From: Pleurocapsa sp. MO_226.B13
GTDB lineage: Bacteria > Cyanobacteriota > Cyanobacteriia > Cyanobacteriales > Xenococcaceae
Assembly (NCBI GenBank): GCA_030064795.1
Contig: JASJEI010000003.1
Span: forward strand, 1-64,000
DNA length: 64,000 bases
Reading direction: 5' to 3'
A model generated the notes under the pieces. That model did not search any database and was not told the DNA's origin. It saw only the letters and a list, made by a program, of their open reading frames with translations. A program made the position numbers and the translations under genes. Every line of letters starts with the position of its first letter. The first letter of the stretch is position 1. Shown in pieces: positions 1 through 8,281 of the stretch.

Positions 1-103
1 TTGCCCATAGAGAAATAAAATTGCTCAATTCTTTGTCCTCTAAGAGTTTGACACGATTTGGTTTCCCTCTTGAATTTTTTCTGATTTCCTTAACTTGTTA
101 CCA

Positions 104-352
104 ATGATTGACAGATTAAATAAGCGCGAGAGTTTTTCTAATTTTTATCAGCGATCGCATTTATGCATGACTTTTCAGACATCCTCTAAGATCGTGACTC
201 AACAATCGCCTTCAGTAAAACTAGAATCTACTTGGGGAAAATTTTCCACCAAACAAGCAGCCAAAAAGACTCAAACTAAGTTAAAAGAAGCCAATATTGC
301 TCCAGAAAAAATTACTGTTCTTGAAAAAAGAGCGAAAAACGTGGCGAGTTAG
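104..352 (+). CDS. Small hypothetical protein, possibly a truncated stress-protein domain
   Basis: This is a frame of about 82 residues from the ATG at 104; a TTG lies 9 bases upstream and an internal Met at 164 is another possible start. The C-terminal half is lysine-rich and contains the segments STKQAAKKTQTKLKEANI and APEKITVLE. These loosely resemble the strand-helix-strand unit of YflT/general-stress-17M-like domains in cyanobacterial proteins. If so, only the first part of that domain is present and the glycine-rich continuation is missing, which suggests truncation. No strong ribosome-binding site is visible. It may be a gene remnant and not a functional gene; the assignment is weak. 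Confidence 0.3.
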   Translation: MIDRLNKRESFSNFYQRSHLCMTFQTSSKIVTQQSPSVKLESTWGKFSTKQAAKKTQTKLKEANIAPEKITVLEKRAKNVAS

Positions 353-464
353 TAGTGCAGAGCTACAAAATACAAAAAAATATTGTAATTGTTTTGTGAA
401 GCTTTCGGTACAAAACCAACTTAATATTTAGTCATCATAACGTTTCTGAAATAGAACCAATTCA

Positions 465-965
465 TCAATCATTCATGTTATGTTGCAGATAAAAGATACC
501 TTGGTTTGCGCCAAATCTCTTTACTGTTCTTTCTAGACGCATACCAACTTTTTCTAAGAGACGGCAAGAAGCGGTATTAGCAATTTGAGTTTCTGCAATG
601 ATTCGTGGCAAACCTAATGAAATTAAAGCATAATCAACAACAGCTTTTACAACCTCAGTGCCGTAACCTTTATTCCACGATTCAGGCAACAGTTGATAAG
701 ATACTTCGGTATCTATATTATTGTGATGTCTACTAAGACTGACAATTCCAATTTTATCTAACAAACTATTTTCCTTGACTTGAATTACCCAGTATTTTGA
801 TTTTTCATCAGATTCGAGCATATTTGAAAATTTTAGACTGATATCTTGTAAGTTAACTACTCCACCTAAAAAATAACGAACTTGAGCATTTGTATAAAGC
901 TTTGTCATAAGTTCCCAATCATTATTTTGCAGAATAGTAAGTTCGCATCTGGTTGTTTGAATCAT
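465..965 (-). CDS. GNAT family N-acetyltransferase (RimJ/RimL-like)
   Basis: The protein has 166 residues when started at the Met at 965, where the family-like sequence MIQTTRCELTIL begins. The frame stays open upstream to 1007, but those 14 residues do not look like part of the domain. The Trp-Asn-Lys-Gly-Tyr-Gly-Thr-Glu segment near the middle is the acetyl-CoA pyrophosphate-binding loop, and the region after it (RIIAETQIANTASCRLLEKVG) is the typical RimJ-type helix with the conserved Asn-x-x-Ser pattern. Such enzymes transfer acetyl groups from acetyl-CoA to amines, often protein N-termini; the substrate here cannot be told. The gene stands alone. Confidence 0.8.
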   Translation of the reverse strand: MIQTTRCELTILQNNDWELMTKLYTNAQVRYFLGGVVNLQDISLKFSNMLESDEKSKYWVIQVKENSLLDKIGIVSLSRHHNNIDTEVSYQLLPESWNKGYGTEVVKAVVDYALISLGLPRIIAETQIANTASCRLLEKVGMRLERTVKRFGANQGIFYLQHNMND

Positions 966-1073
966 AAATAGCAATCCCTTTAAATAAGAGAAAATACGTC
1001 TCAACACTTACAGAGAATATCCTTCATAAAATTATATTATTAAATATAAAATTCAGTTATGATCCAAAAATAA

Positions 1074-1175
1074 TACCATTTCTCATGATTTAGCTAGATA
1101 GATCATCTTAACAAAATGTAGGTTGGGTTGAGGCACGAAACCCACTCACAAGGGTAGGTTTTTTACAACCTACGA
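1074..1175. repeat. Dispersed repeat, right-truncated copy (first of two)
   Basis: The stretch starting TACCATTTCTCATGATTTAG and continuing through a GTAGGTTGGGTTGAGGCACG block is repeated almost exactly at 24580. The copy here ends at an ACCTAC motif and lacks the right terminal segment seen in the second copy. The GTAGGTTGGG/ACCTAC parts are themselves inverted and can fold. It lies directly in front of a gene remnant at 1183-1419. Confidence 0.7.
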
Positions 1176-1182
1176 AGAATCA

Positions 1183-1419
1183 GAAAAAGCTAAATCGCTG
1201 AAGGGTAACTATTTTTACGAACACATAGAACTTTATGGTATGGTAGATGGTCTAATTTTTAGTGGAGCGCATAATGGTGAAGATGCAGTAGCACTCTACG
1301 AACGAGCCGAAAAAATTATTAGTTCATCCCCTGTAAAAGAAATAAATTTAAAAAGCGAAACTTTAAGAAGTACGGTTATCAGAATTGCCGATAAGCATGG
1401 TTTCGAGTTAGAAATTTGA
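1183..1419 (+). pseudogene. C-terminal remnant resembling a RES-domain protein
   Basis: An open frame of 78 codons ends at the TGA at 1417-1419 but has no plausible start codon with a ribosome-binding site; the upstream end runs into the dispersed repeat. It reads NYFYEHIELYGMVDGLIF, then SGAHNGEDAVALYERAEKII. The Asp-Gly-(Leu/Ile)-x-Tyr/Phe and ALxERA pattern resembles the end of RES domains, whose intact members act as NAD-degrading toxins in RES-Xre pairs. No Xre-type partner is next to it. The family call is tentative; that it is a 5'-truncated gene is more secure. Confidence 0.4.
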
Positions 1420-1566
1420 GCTAAGGCAACACAACCGTCTTTCTCAATTTTTTGCGATAGAGCCAAATATTATTAGTGGGATAAGTTCAAGTAGATTTTT
1501 TCGACCGACAAAGTTAAATAACTATGTTTCAATAACTTTAACTGTAAAAAATACAAGTATAAAAGT

Positions 1567-2145
1567 ATGGTTTTTGGCACAATATTAACGGGCGGACAAC
1601 AAGTTCCTACTGATAGCGGTTCGTTAGCGACAGGAACTGTCACATTAGGCTTTAATGAAGAAGGAGCTTTAACTTACGATCTAACTGTTGTTGGTTTAGA
1701 TTTTGGAGCATTTATCGGCGACGGAACTCCCCAAACTCAGGATACTGCTGATAATGTTACGGGAATTGATTTTGGTAATGCTCCTATGGGAGAAGTAGGG
1801 GATCTTGCTTTTGGTGTGGTCGGTGTCGATGGAGATGATGACTTGATATTCACCTCTAATCCAGATGGTTCGACAACTATTTCTGGAGTTTGGGAAGAAT
1901 CAGATCTTGCTGGTATTCCTCTCAGCACTTTTGTTCCTGGATTGAACAGTGCAGTAGCAAGTACAAGTGAAAGTGGAACGCCACAAGTAACCGACCTTTA
2001 TTTAAATATTTCTACCGTTGGCGATCCACAAGGAGCGATTCGGGGTCAAATAAGCTCTATCACACCAGAACTATCAGATATTTTGTCTGAGATAGATCCG
2101 CTTGTTCTCAATAGTCTGGTTATACAAGAGACTACACCGATTTAA
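1567..2145 (+). CDS. CHRD domain-containing protein
   Basis: This 192-residue protein begins directly with the CHRD fold: ILTGGQQVP, then GTVTLGFNEEGALTYDLTVV, and a later strand ending NISTVGDPQGAIRGQI. CHRD domains were first described in chordin and occur in many secreted or surface bacterial proteins; their bacterial role is unknown. The protein is acidic and rich in Gly, Asp and Thr. No signal peptide is visible at the chosen start, so export, if any, would be by another route. It is immediately followed by an oppositely oriented heme peroxidase gene; a functional link is possible but unproven. Confidence 0.8.
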   Translation: MVFGTILTGGQQVPTDSGSLATGTVTLGFNEEGALTYDLTVVGLDFGAFIGDGTPQTQDTADNVTGIDFGNAPMGEVGDLAFGVVGVDGDDDLIFTSNPDGSTTISGVWEESDLAGIPLSTFVPGLNSAVASTSESGTPQVTDLYLNISTVGDPQGAIRGQISSITPELSDILSEIDPLVLNSLVIQETTPI

Positions 2146-2234
2146 ATTTCTGGCTTATTTTACATGAAACCGAATTTCAGCTTGCTTCGTTTAGGTGGCT
2201 GCTTAATCTTTGCTCTATCGTTACTTGGTTACAC

Positions 2235-3893
2235 TCAGATAGTCGAAAAATCTTCTGACTGTGTGACAAAAAATGGATTGTCTGGAAAAGTGTCGATGTT
2301 AGAATTTAATTCGATAATGTCAGATAGACTAAGTTGTGACAGCCATTCTAAAGCTATCATATCAGTATCTAGCTGTGGTGCCTCCCAGGAGGTAAAGTCT
2401 GGATCGTTTTGATACCAAAAGCGATCGCCATCACGTGACCGCTCAAACTGGTCTTCTAAAATTGCTTCGTTTAATTCGCCGATACTGGCACCAGCTAATT
2501 GTCCTTCAGCAAGCATTCCAATTAAAGGATCGATATGCTCGACATCCACATAAAGTGTTTCGAGATTTTCTGCTACGACTGGATCGTCAGTAATTTCCTC
2601 AAAGCTAGACACTCTCTCTAATCCATAAGCTTCTCTGAGATCGTTATAGTCAGGCAAACCACGATCTCGACCGCGCTGAATATCTAAGGCAGCTAAATCG
2701 GTGCCATTGGCAATAGGATTGTTGTCACTCGGGTCGGTAAAATCGCCGAACAATATGTTGCGCAAACTATCTACTATTTTGAGGTCGGTTGCCTCTTGTA
2801 CCTGGCTAACTAAGCCAAGAAAAATTGGCTCGATTCCCCCTACACTGGTGAGTACGCTAGGATTAAAAGAGGTTTGCGCTAAATTAAGCTCCCCAGCCTC
2901 GGTCGAGCTACCATCTTGTTCTAGAAATGGAATAGTTTCACCACTTTGACTATGACCCATCCGAAAACCTACAGTAGCAAATTCATTACTCACGGAGGCA
3001 TCAATAGTAGAATTATAACCAGTATAAGGATCGAGAGTTACACCTAGTGCGGGTAAAAACTCGTTATAGGTGATTGACTGGATCTCAGCACCAACAATTT
3101 TGCGAGTTCGTTGATATATTTCCTCGTCGCGATCGATGGGATCGGTTGGTAAATCTGTATGAGTATCGTCAATCAATTGGGCTACGCGGTTGTGTTCTCT
3201 GACAAATAAGGTGTGCAGGGATATTAGTGCGGGATTTTCGTTAGCACGACTATCTCCAGCCACAAAAAGTTCGGGATTTGCCGTGATACTATCCATGTCT
3301 GGAGCATTGGAGTCAGTCCCCAAGATTGGCAGCAAGTCGCCTGTTTCATGGGAAGTAACCTTTAGTTTTCCTCCCTCAAAGCTACGCAACCAAGTAGCAC
3401 GCTCTCGATCGCTCCCATAAATCATACTGCCATCTAGCCAAGAAGTAACATTGTTTGTTTGCTGACGTGGATTACTAGGATTGTTGCCAGTGCTGGGATC
3501 GAAAACCGATCTAGTGACAGGAATAATAGAGCCTGGTTGATAAACCAGATCTTCTTCAGGAATCAGAATGTTTATATTTTCAACTGCTCGATCGGAATCA
3601 ATCTCTCGCTGAGTCGAAGTAGACATAAGATCGTGGGTGATAAATTGTCCCCACGTCCAGACATAACTACTCAGATTTCTTTCATCTGGTATGGATTCTA
3701 TCTGATTGGAAAGTATGTTCCCAATCAGACGAGGACTGGGAAGATCTAGACGTGCTGGTGCTGCAATACCGTCAGCGTAAGCAGGTGGTGCTTGGCGACT
3801 TAAGTTTTCGCCAGCTCGACCCAGAATAGAATTGCTAAGATTGTTATTGCTACCGTCAAGCGTGCGGTATCTATCTGTTGGCAGAAATTGCAT
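2235..3893 (-). CDS. Animal-type heme peroxidase (peroxidase-cyclooxygenase superfamily)
   Basis: This 552-residue protein spans a whole animal haem peroxidase domain. The distal histidine is in WGQFITHDL (His87, followed by the calcium-ligand Asp88). The SWLDGSMIYG segment near residues 151-160 follows the family pattern. The catalytic Arg-Glu pair is in FVREHNR (about residues 230-236), and the proximal heme histidine is His314 in VGFRMGHSQ. The C-terminus ends with the usual SDIIELN helix region, so the domain looks complete. Family members oxidise halides or organic substrates with hydrogen peroxide, and bacterial ones are thought to act in defence or oxidative stress. No signal peptide is visible. 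Its 3' end faces the 3' end of the CHRD gene. Confidence 0.92.
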   Translation of the reverse strand: MQFLPTDRYRTLDGSNNNLSNSILGRAGENLSRQAPPAYADGIAAPARLDLPSPRLIGNILSNQIESIPDERNLSSYVWTWGQFITHDLMSTSTQREIDSDRAVENINILIPEEDLVYQPGSIIPVTRSVFDPSTGNNPSNPRQQTNNVTSWLDGSMIYGSDRERATWLRSFEGGKLKVTSHETGDLLPILGTDSNAPDMDSITANPELFVAGDSRANENPALISLHTLFVREHNRVAQLIDDTHTDLPTDPIDRDEEIYQRTRKIVGAEIQSITYNEFLPALGVTLDPYTGYNSTIDASVSNEFATVGFRMGHSQSGETIPFLEQDGSSTEAGELNLAQTSFNPSVLTSVGGIEPIFLGLVSQVQEATDLKIVDSLRNILFGDFTDPSDNNPIANGTDLAALDIQRGRDRGLPDYNDLREAYGLERVSSFEEITDDPVVAENLETLYVDVEHIDPLIGMLAEGQLAGASIGELNEAILEDQFERSRDGDRFWYQNDPDFTSWEAPQLDTDMIALEWLSQLSLSDIIELNSNIDTFPDNPFFVTQSEDFSTI

Positions 3894-4669
3894 AATTATG
3901 ATTAGAATTATTACTCGTCTTGACTCAGTGCTGGGATCGAGTTTTTCTTAAACGACAATTTTGACTAAGTGTCGATTCGTTTGCAATTGCCCTAATAGTG
4001 TACATTTTGACAATCTACAAAACGACCCTAGTCGATATGCATGACATTTGAGTCTACCCATTTTGATTTACTAGACACTATTAAAGGCAGACAGAGCATT
4101 TTTACCTGCAAGGCATTTGCTCCTCGGTGATTAGGAGGTAGTACCTTAACTGATTAAAAACCTCTGTAAACAGACTTATTTAATAGGGTCTGAAAACCAA
4201 AAATATGAGTCTTTATTTATAGATATTGGTGTCATTTTCGATCGTATATGCGTTTTTCTGCTGTATTGCCAAGAATACAAGTTTATTTTTTAGTAGATTT
4301 TAAATTATTAAAGCAAACAATATTTATGAAAATTGTCTAATTAAAAATTAGTATCGGTCGCTGTCAGTATTGGCGTGTAATTTATGATAAGCAATTGAAT
4401 ATTATCTATTTATAGGTTAATTATCGCGATCGAACCTTAATTATAATATTGTGTATATTTTTTCTACAGCTCAAATAAAACTAGCAAATCTGACAGTCAA
4501 AATCTTGCCAAATTTTCCACAAAAAAATTTGACAAGATTTCAACTAACTTTTGCTGAGATGTGTCAGGCAGTCAGGATGCAAAGTTAACAGTTCAAGAAT
4601 TTTTCGCTTGCGAACCTAACCAATGACCAAAGACCAATGACTAATAACACTCAACAGAAATAAATTTTA
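3894..4669. other. Non-coding gap, AT-rich, with one strong stem-loop
   Basis: These 776 bases lie between the peroxidase start and the end of the next minus-strand gene. No coding frame can be supported. It holds a small inverted pair CTCCT/AGGAG near 4120-4140 and the stem-loop annotated at 4500-4540. The sequence is AT-rich and includes runs that could be promoter elements for the peroxidase near 3900-3960, but no convincing -35/-10 pair was found. Confidence 0.6.
4500..4540 (-). terminator. Stem-loop, candidate terminator of the EEP-family gene
   Basis: The arms AAATCTTGCCAAATTTT (4500-4516) and 4524-4540 pair over 17 positions with one mismatch and a 7-base loop. It lies about 130 bases beyond the stop of the minus-strand gene at 4670. 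The stem is AT-rich and there is only a short T run after it, so it could also be a structural repeat and not an efficient terminator. Confidence 0.45.
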
Positions 4670-5647
4670 CTAAGTAGCGATCGCTAACTCGACAATCAAT
4701 GGCAGATGATCCGAGTCTATTTCCGACCCTGTATAAATATTAGTGGTTTTGATTCCCTTACTGACTAAACAATGGTCGATAGGTATACTTAACAATAAAT
4801 CCAACCCTTGAGGAATCGGTTGATATATTCCTGAAGTCGGCCAGCTGGGAATAGTACCAAATCCTTTACGAGTATTGTTTAAATTTGTTTGCTCGACTAG
4901 CTGTCTATAGTATGGCGACCACATAGACATATTTAAGTCTCCTGCTAGAATCAAAGGATTATCTACCTCTTTCTTTATATATTGAGCGATCAGATTCATC
5001 TGCTCGTTACGGGATTGAAAAAAACTAGGCTTGACTGGGGGAAGGGGATGAGTCGCCACTAAAGTTAAAGGCTGTTGTGCAACAGTTAGCCGAGCGATAA
5101 CGCTAGAGTTTTCTTCCTTACCAAAAGATTCGATTCTAGGATTTTCTAATAGTTGCTTGGAGTAGATCGCGATACCTACATTACAGGTATTGCAATTTCC
5201 AGATGAGTAGGGAAACAAATTCTTTAGACTGTCCAACTGAGCTTGCCATTGACGATCTACTTCCATAAAAATTGCTAGATCTGGTTGTTGTTCTTGGACT
5301 AAGTTAAGCACTTTGTCATAACTTCTATTTTGTGCGCTAACATTAGCAATCAAAATTTTGAGATCTGATTTTTGAGACAAAGATATATCGGTAAAATTAG
5401 CAGGCAAATACCAAGTTAAGGTCGGAAGCGATAATACTGCACAAAAAAAACACCCGATAAAGATATGTTTTTTCTGACCTAAGAAACATAAGCCTCCCAA
5501 CAGCAGTAGCGATAGTATAAAGTACTGGACTTGAAAATGTGACAAAAGCTCAAAATAAATTGTCCAGCCAAAATAAGAAGTATAATAAGCCAGTAGCGTA
5601 ATAATGGCGATCGCCCCTAAAAATAGCCTTGAAATTATCTTGCTCAT
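4670..5647 (-). CDS. Endonuclease/exonuclease/phosphatase family protein with N-terminal membrane segments
   Basis: The protein has 325 residues. The first 80 form three hydrophobic segments (about 8-25, 42-57, 60-80), so the catalytic part is probably anchored and outside the cytoplasm. The metallo-phosphoesterase domain follows, with Asn102, the metal-binding Glu129 in IFMEVD, His200 in VATHP, the GDLN motif at 236-239, and the terminal Ser-Asp-His at about 312-314. This is the order found in the DNase I/sphingomyelinase superfamily. Substrate could be DNA, an inositol phosphate or a lipid head group; the sequence does not decide. Cyanobacterial homologues of this layout are usually left unnamed. 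Confidence 0.85.
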   Translation of the reverse strand: MSKIISRLFLGAIAIITLLAYYTSYFGWTIYFELLSHFQVQYFILSLLLLGGLCFLGQKKHIFIGCFFCAVLSLPTLTWYLPANFTDISLSQKSDLKILIANVSAQNRSYDKVLNLVQEQQPDLAIFMEVDRQWQAQLDSLKNLFPYSSGNCNTCNVGIAIYSKQLLENPRIESFGKEENSSVIARLTVAQQPLTLVATHPLPPVKPSFFQSRNEQMNLIAQYIKKEVDNPLILAGDLNMSMWSPYYRQLVEQTNLNNTRKGFGTIPSWPTSGIYQPIPQGLDLLLSIPIDHCLVSKGIKTTNIYTGSEIDSDHLPLIVELAIAT

Positions 5648-5954
5648 GTCTCAAGCTTTTGCTGGATGGATGTGTACATTATTGCACGGAGCGAGATTAT
5701 GCCATTAGGCTTAAAGTTTTTAACTAGTTTTCGTTTTGTTATCGGGATTCTTTTACTGTCTCATCAGAATAGATTGACTAATCTTTCGCACAACCAGAGA
5801 TCGTAACTCGATCTAGAAAGTGAGTCTGAGGTTACTTCGCGATCGCACTTTAAAATAGATTATGTTTGCAGTTATGGCTTTAGCTATTGTCACTGGTTAC
5901 AAGTTGGCGATCGGTCGGCTAGGCGTGAGCCTAATCGCTTTTCTCCACTTTTAA

Positions 5955-6692
5955 TTAAGCAAAAATTCTGTTAAAAAACTCGATAATTTCTACCCAAGCT
6001 GCATCAGTAGCTACAGGATCGTATCTATAGCCATCATCGCGCATAAAAGTATGATTGGCTTTGTAGATTAACGATTTGTGTTTTATCCGAGCATCATCTA
6101 AAGCCTGTAAAATCTTTTGTCTGCCTTCAGGGGGAACGTGAGGATCGAGAGTACCAAATATAGTTAAGACTTCACCTGTTATTTCCCCGACTCTTTCTAT
6201 GGTATCTGCTTTCTCTCTTCCTAGTTTGCCGTTATGAATGCCTGTAGGATAACAACATACTCCCGCTTTTATCTCTTGTTGGAGTGCAGCGCGAAATGCT
6301 AAATGTCCGCCGATACAAAATCCCATCGTCCCTAGTTTATCGGCAATGACACGATTATCGGACTTGAGCCATTCTAAAACTGCTACCGCATCGCGATCGA
6401 ACCCGTCAGTCTCGCTACGTCTAGCATTATCATTACCGCGCATTTTGCCAAGATCGCTTGGTTCAATTACAGTACCAATAGGTTCTATTCGATGATAAAT
6501 TTCGGGTGCTGCAACCACATAACCATATCCAGCCAAACGATCTGCAAGTAAGGTTATAGGTCTGCCTAATTGATAAATATCAGAGTAAAATAAGATGCCT
6601 GGGTATTGCCCTTCTGGTTCGGGTGCTGCAACATAAACTCGCATCAAGCTATCATCTACTGTTAGTCCTATATTAGACTTGCTAATTTGCAC
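5955..6692 (-). CDS. Dienelactone hydrolase family protein
   Basis: This 245-residue alpha/beta hydrolase has the dienelactone-hydrolase catalytic triad in place: Cys126 in GFCIGGH, Asp183 in GTLDPHVP and His214 in KANHTFM. Length agrees with the family (about 230-250). Classical members open dienelactone in chlorocatechol breakdown; in organisms without that pathway they are general carboxylesterases or lactonases. No aromatic-degradation genes are nearby, so a general role is more likely. The gene appears to be transcribed alone, with repeat elements beyond its 5' end. Confidence 0.9.
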   Translation of the reverse strand: MQISKSNIGLTVDDSLMRVYVAAPEPEGQYPGILFYSDIYQLGRPITLLADRLAGYGYVVAAPEIYHRIEPIGTVIEPSDLGKMRGNDNARRSETDGFDRDAVAVLEWLKSDNRVIADKLGTMGFCIGGHLAFRAALQQEIKAGVCCYPTGIHNGKLGREKADTIERVGEITGEVLTIFGTLDPHVPPEGRQKILQALDDARIKHKSLIYKANHTFMRDDGYRYDPVATDAAWVEIIEFFNRIFA

Positions 6693-6821
6693 TCGACTTA
6701 CTCCTTATCTCGAATCAATTTCAAAAGACAGCCTATCTCATATTATCGGTTTATTGCGATCGCCTCATACCATTTCTTACATAACCTCTGAAGGTTACTA
6801 ATTTACACTAAACGTATCCCT

Positions 6822-6966
6822 GGCGTTGGTGATTTAAGTAATGACCTACAAAATAATACTGTTCGTAGCTCTTAGCTTTTAGCTTTTAGCTTTTAGCTTT
6901 TAAAAGTTGCATATTTTCAGTTGGTAAGCAAAACATTAGGTTTAGCATTACGCATTCACCAACGCC
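6822..6966. mobile_element. 145-bp MITE-like element, copy 1
   Basis: The element begins GGCGTTGGTGA and ends TCACCAACGCC, a perfect 11-bp terminal inverted repeat. It is flanked by a perfect 11-bp direct repeat, AACGTATCCCT, at 6811-6821 and 6967-6977, which is a target-site duplication. It has no coding frame. The interior carries a tandem AGCTTTT array. A second copy of identical length is at 7262. The flanking duplication shows that it inserted as a unit. Confidence 0.9.
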
Positions 6967-6977
6967 AACGTATCCCT

Positions 6978-7230
6978 CTATGGGAGGTATAAGGCTCTGA
7001 CTCGAATTCGCTGATTACCCACAAATCTTTGCCATCTTCTCTCAAAGCTTTGAGCCTTGGTGGCACGACTAGGGATGTAACATTCCCATTCGCTCAGGCT
7101 AATTTTACCGCTACAGATTAGACCATTAATCATCCAAGCGAGGGCTTTTAGATGACGTAGGTCTCGATATTTGCTGTGTTGACGAGCGCAAACTGAACAG
7201 TTGATTATAAAGTGGGGCAGAAATAGACAT
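6978..7230 (-). pseudogene. Decayed transposase N-terminal fragment
   Basis: On the minus strand an ATG at 7228-7230 opens MSISAPLYNQLFSL, then a frameshift is needed to continue in a frame that reads RQHSKYRDLRHLKALAWM, then LICSGKISLSEWECYIPSRA, ERRWQRFV and RVRALYLP. It then hits TAG at 6978-6980, beside the copy 1 element. This resembles the N-terminal part of cyanobacterial IS4-like transposases with an AQSFERRW-type motif; the catalytic DDE region is absent. The two 145-bp elements flank this fragment on both sides. Confidence 0.6.
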
Positions 7231-7261
7231 GAAACATTGGCTTAAAAACTTCTATTTTTAG

Positions 7262-7406
7262 GGCGTTGGTGATTTAAGTAATGACATACAAAATAATACT
7301 GTTCGTAGCTCTTAGCTCTTAGCTTTTAGCTTTTAGCTTTTAAAAGTTGCATATTTTCAGTTGGTAAGCAAAATATTAGGTTTAGCATTACGCATTCACC
7401 AACGCC
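7262..7406. mobile_element. 145-bp MITE-like element, copy 2
   Basis: It has the same 11-bp inverted ends and the same 145-bp length as copy 1, with a few internal base changes (for example CTCTTAGCTCTTAG in place of CTCTTAGCTTTTAG). The flanks carry an 8-bp direct repeat, ATTTTTAG, at 7254-7261 and 7407-7414. The target duplication is therefore shorter than the 11 bp of copy 1, unless three flanking bases have since changed. Confidence 0.88.
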
Positions 7407-7531
7407 ATTTTTAGCTAATCATGAATACTCGCCCTTTTCTTTCTCCAGATCTCAATACTTTCAGCTACTTGTGTCAGGCAATCAGCTTTGCATCTTTTTA
7501 GCGATCGTGCATAACAGATTACGGTTAATAG

Positions 7532-7735
7532 TGGAGTCTAGATGACATAATTGTTGAAGATCTTACTTCTAAAGTTGGTGTTGCTGTTTTTACCCCTGAC
7601 GGTAAGGCGATCGCTCATCTATTCGGCAGAAGATTTGGCAATATCAGTCAATTCAAGCGCGATCGACTAGTATCGCAGTACGTTTTGTGGTCAGGACAAA
7701 ATATAGGATCGATCGCGCTTTGCCAAAATTTCTAA
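7532..7735 (+). pseudogene. Orphan open frame without start codon
   Basis: Between TAG at 7529-7531 and TAA at 7733-7735 there is an open frame of 67 codons, with a protein-like stretch: SLDDIIVEDLTSKVGV followed by AVFTPDGKAIAHLFGRRFG. It has no ATG, GTG or TTG start with a ribosome-binding site. I do not recognise the family. It may be the remnant of a gene damaged by the nearby mobile-element activity, or chance. No other gene signal is seen between 7415 and 7765. Confidence 0.25.
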
Positions 7736-7765
7736 TAGAGAGAAATTAGAGTCAGTATCTCTTCG

Positions 7766-8206
7766 TTACTCTACCAAAATACGTTCTTCTTTCCCCTCCA
7801 CATGAACTCGGAAAACAATAGCCCTAGCCCCCTCTGAACCACCCTTTGGTGAGTGTTCCGCTTCAGGTGGGATTACATAGGTGTCGCCTGCTTTTAGTAT
7901 TTGGTCTGGTTTATTCTCTTCAATATGTATGGTAGAACCTTCGATAACATAGATAAACTCTTCCCCTGGATGGTAATGACGCGGTACTGTCTGATTGGGC
8001 GGAATGACCACATCGGAAATAATCACTTCCAGTCCATCAGCGATAGTGATGGGGGCGCGCAACATCTGATTCGATCCTGGTGGTGGTTTGTAGCCTTCGG
8101 AACCCGAACTTGAAGCACGAGAAGGATTTTGTTGCTGGGATATAGCAAATAATCCAACTAGCAAAGCAGTGAAAGTAATCATATACGGTTTCAGGTTTTT
8201 TTTCAT
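7766..8206 (-). CDS. Secreted or membrane-anchored cupin-domain protein
   Basis: Starting at the Met at 8206 (MKKNLKPYMITFTALL) gives 146 residues with a clear N-terminal signal peptide or anchor. An alternative Met lies five codons upstream at 8221. A single cupin barrel follows. Numbered from the upstream Met, the metal ligands are His82, His84 and Glu88 in RHYHPGEE, and His123 in PEAEHSPKG, so all four are present. The function of such small periplasmic cupins is not known; metal-dependent oxygenase or isomerase activity is possible. The gene sits next to a GNAT gene on the same strand, 75 bases apart. Confidence 0.85.
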   Translation of the reverse strand: MKKNLKPYMITFTALLVGLFAISQQQNPSRASSSGSEGYKPPPGSNQMLRAPITIADGLEVIISDVVIPPNQTVPRHYHPGEEFIYVIEGSTIHIEENKPDQILKAGDTYVIPPEAEHSPKGGSEGARAIVFRVHVEGKEERILVE

Positions 8207-8281
8207 AAGTCTTAAAATCATCGCTATTTATCCAAAATTTGAGTAAGATTTTGTCTGTTAGTAGGGTTAAAGGTTGCCAGT

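Noticed and set aside
2164..2412. Plus-strand frame of 82 codons after the CHRD gene
   Set aside because: Its first 25 residues look like a signal peptide, but from 2235 it lies opposite the peroxidase gene and has no recognisable continuation. It could be the stump of a lost gene; not supported as a CDS.
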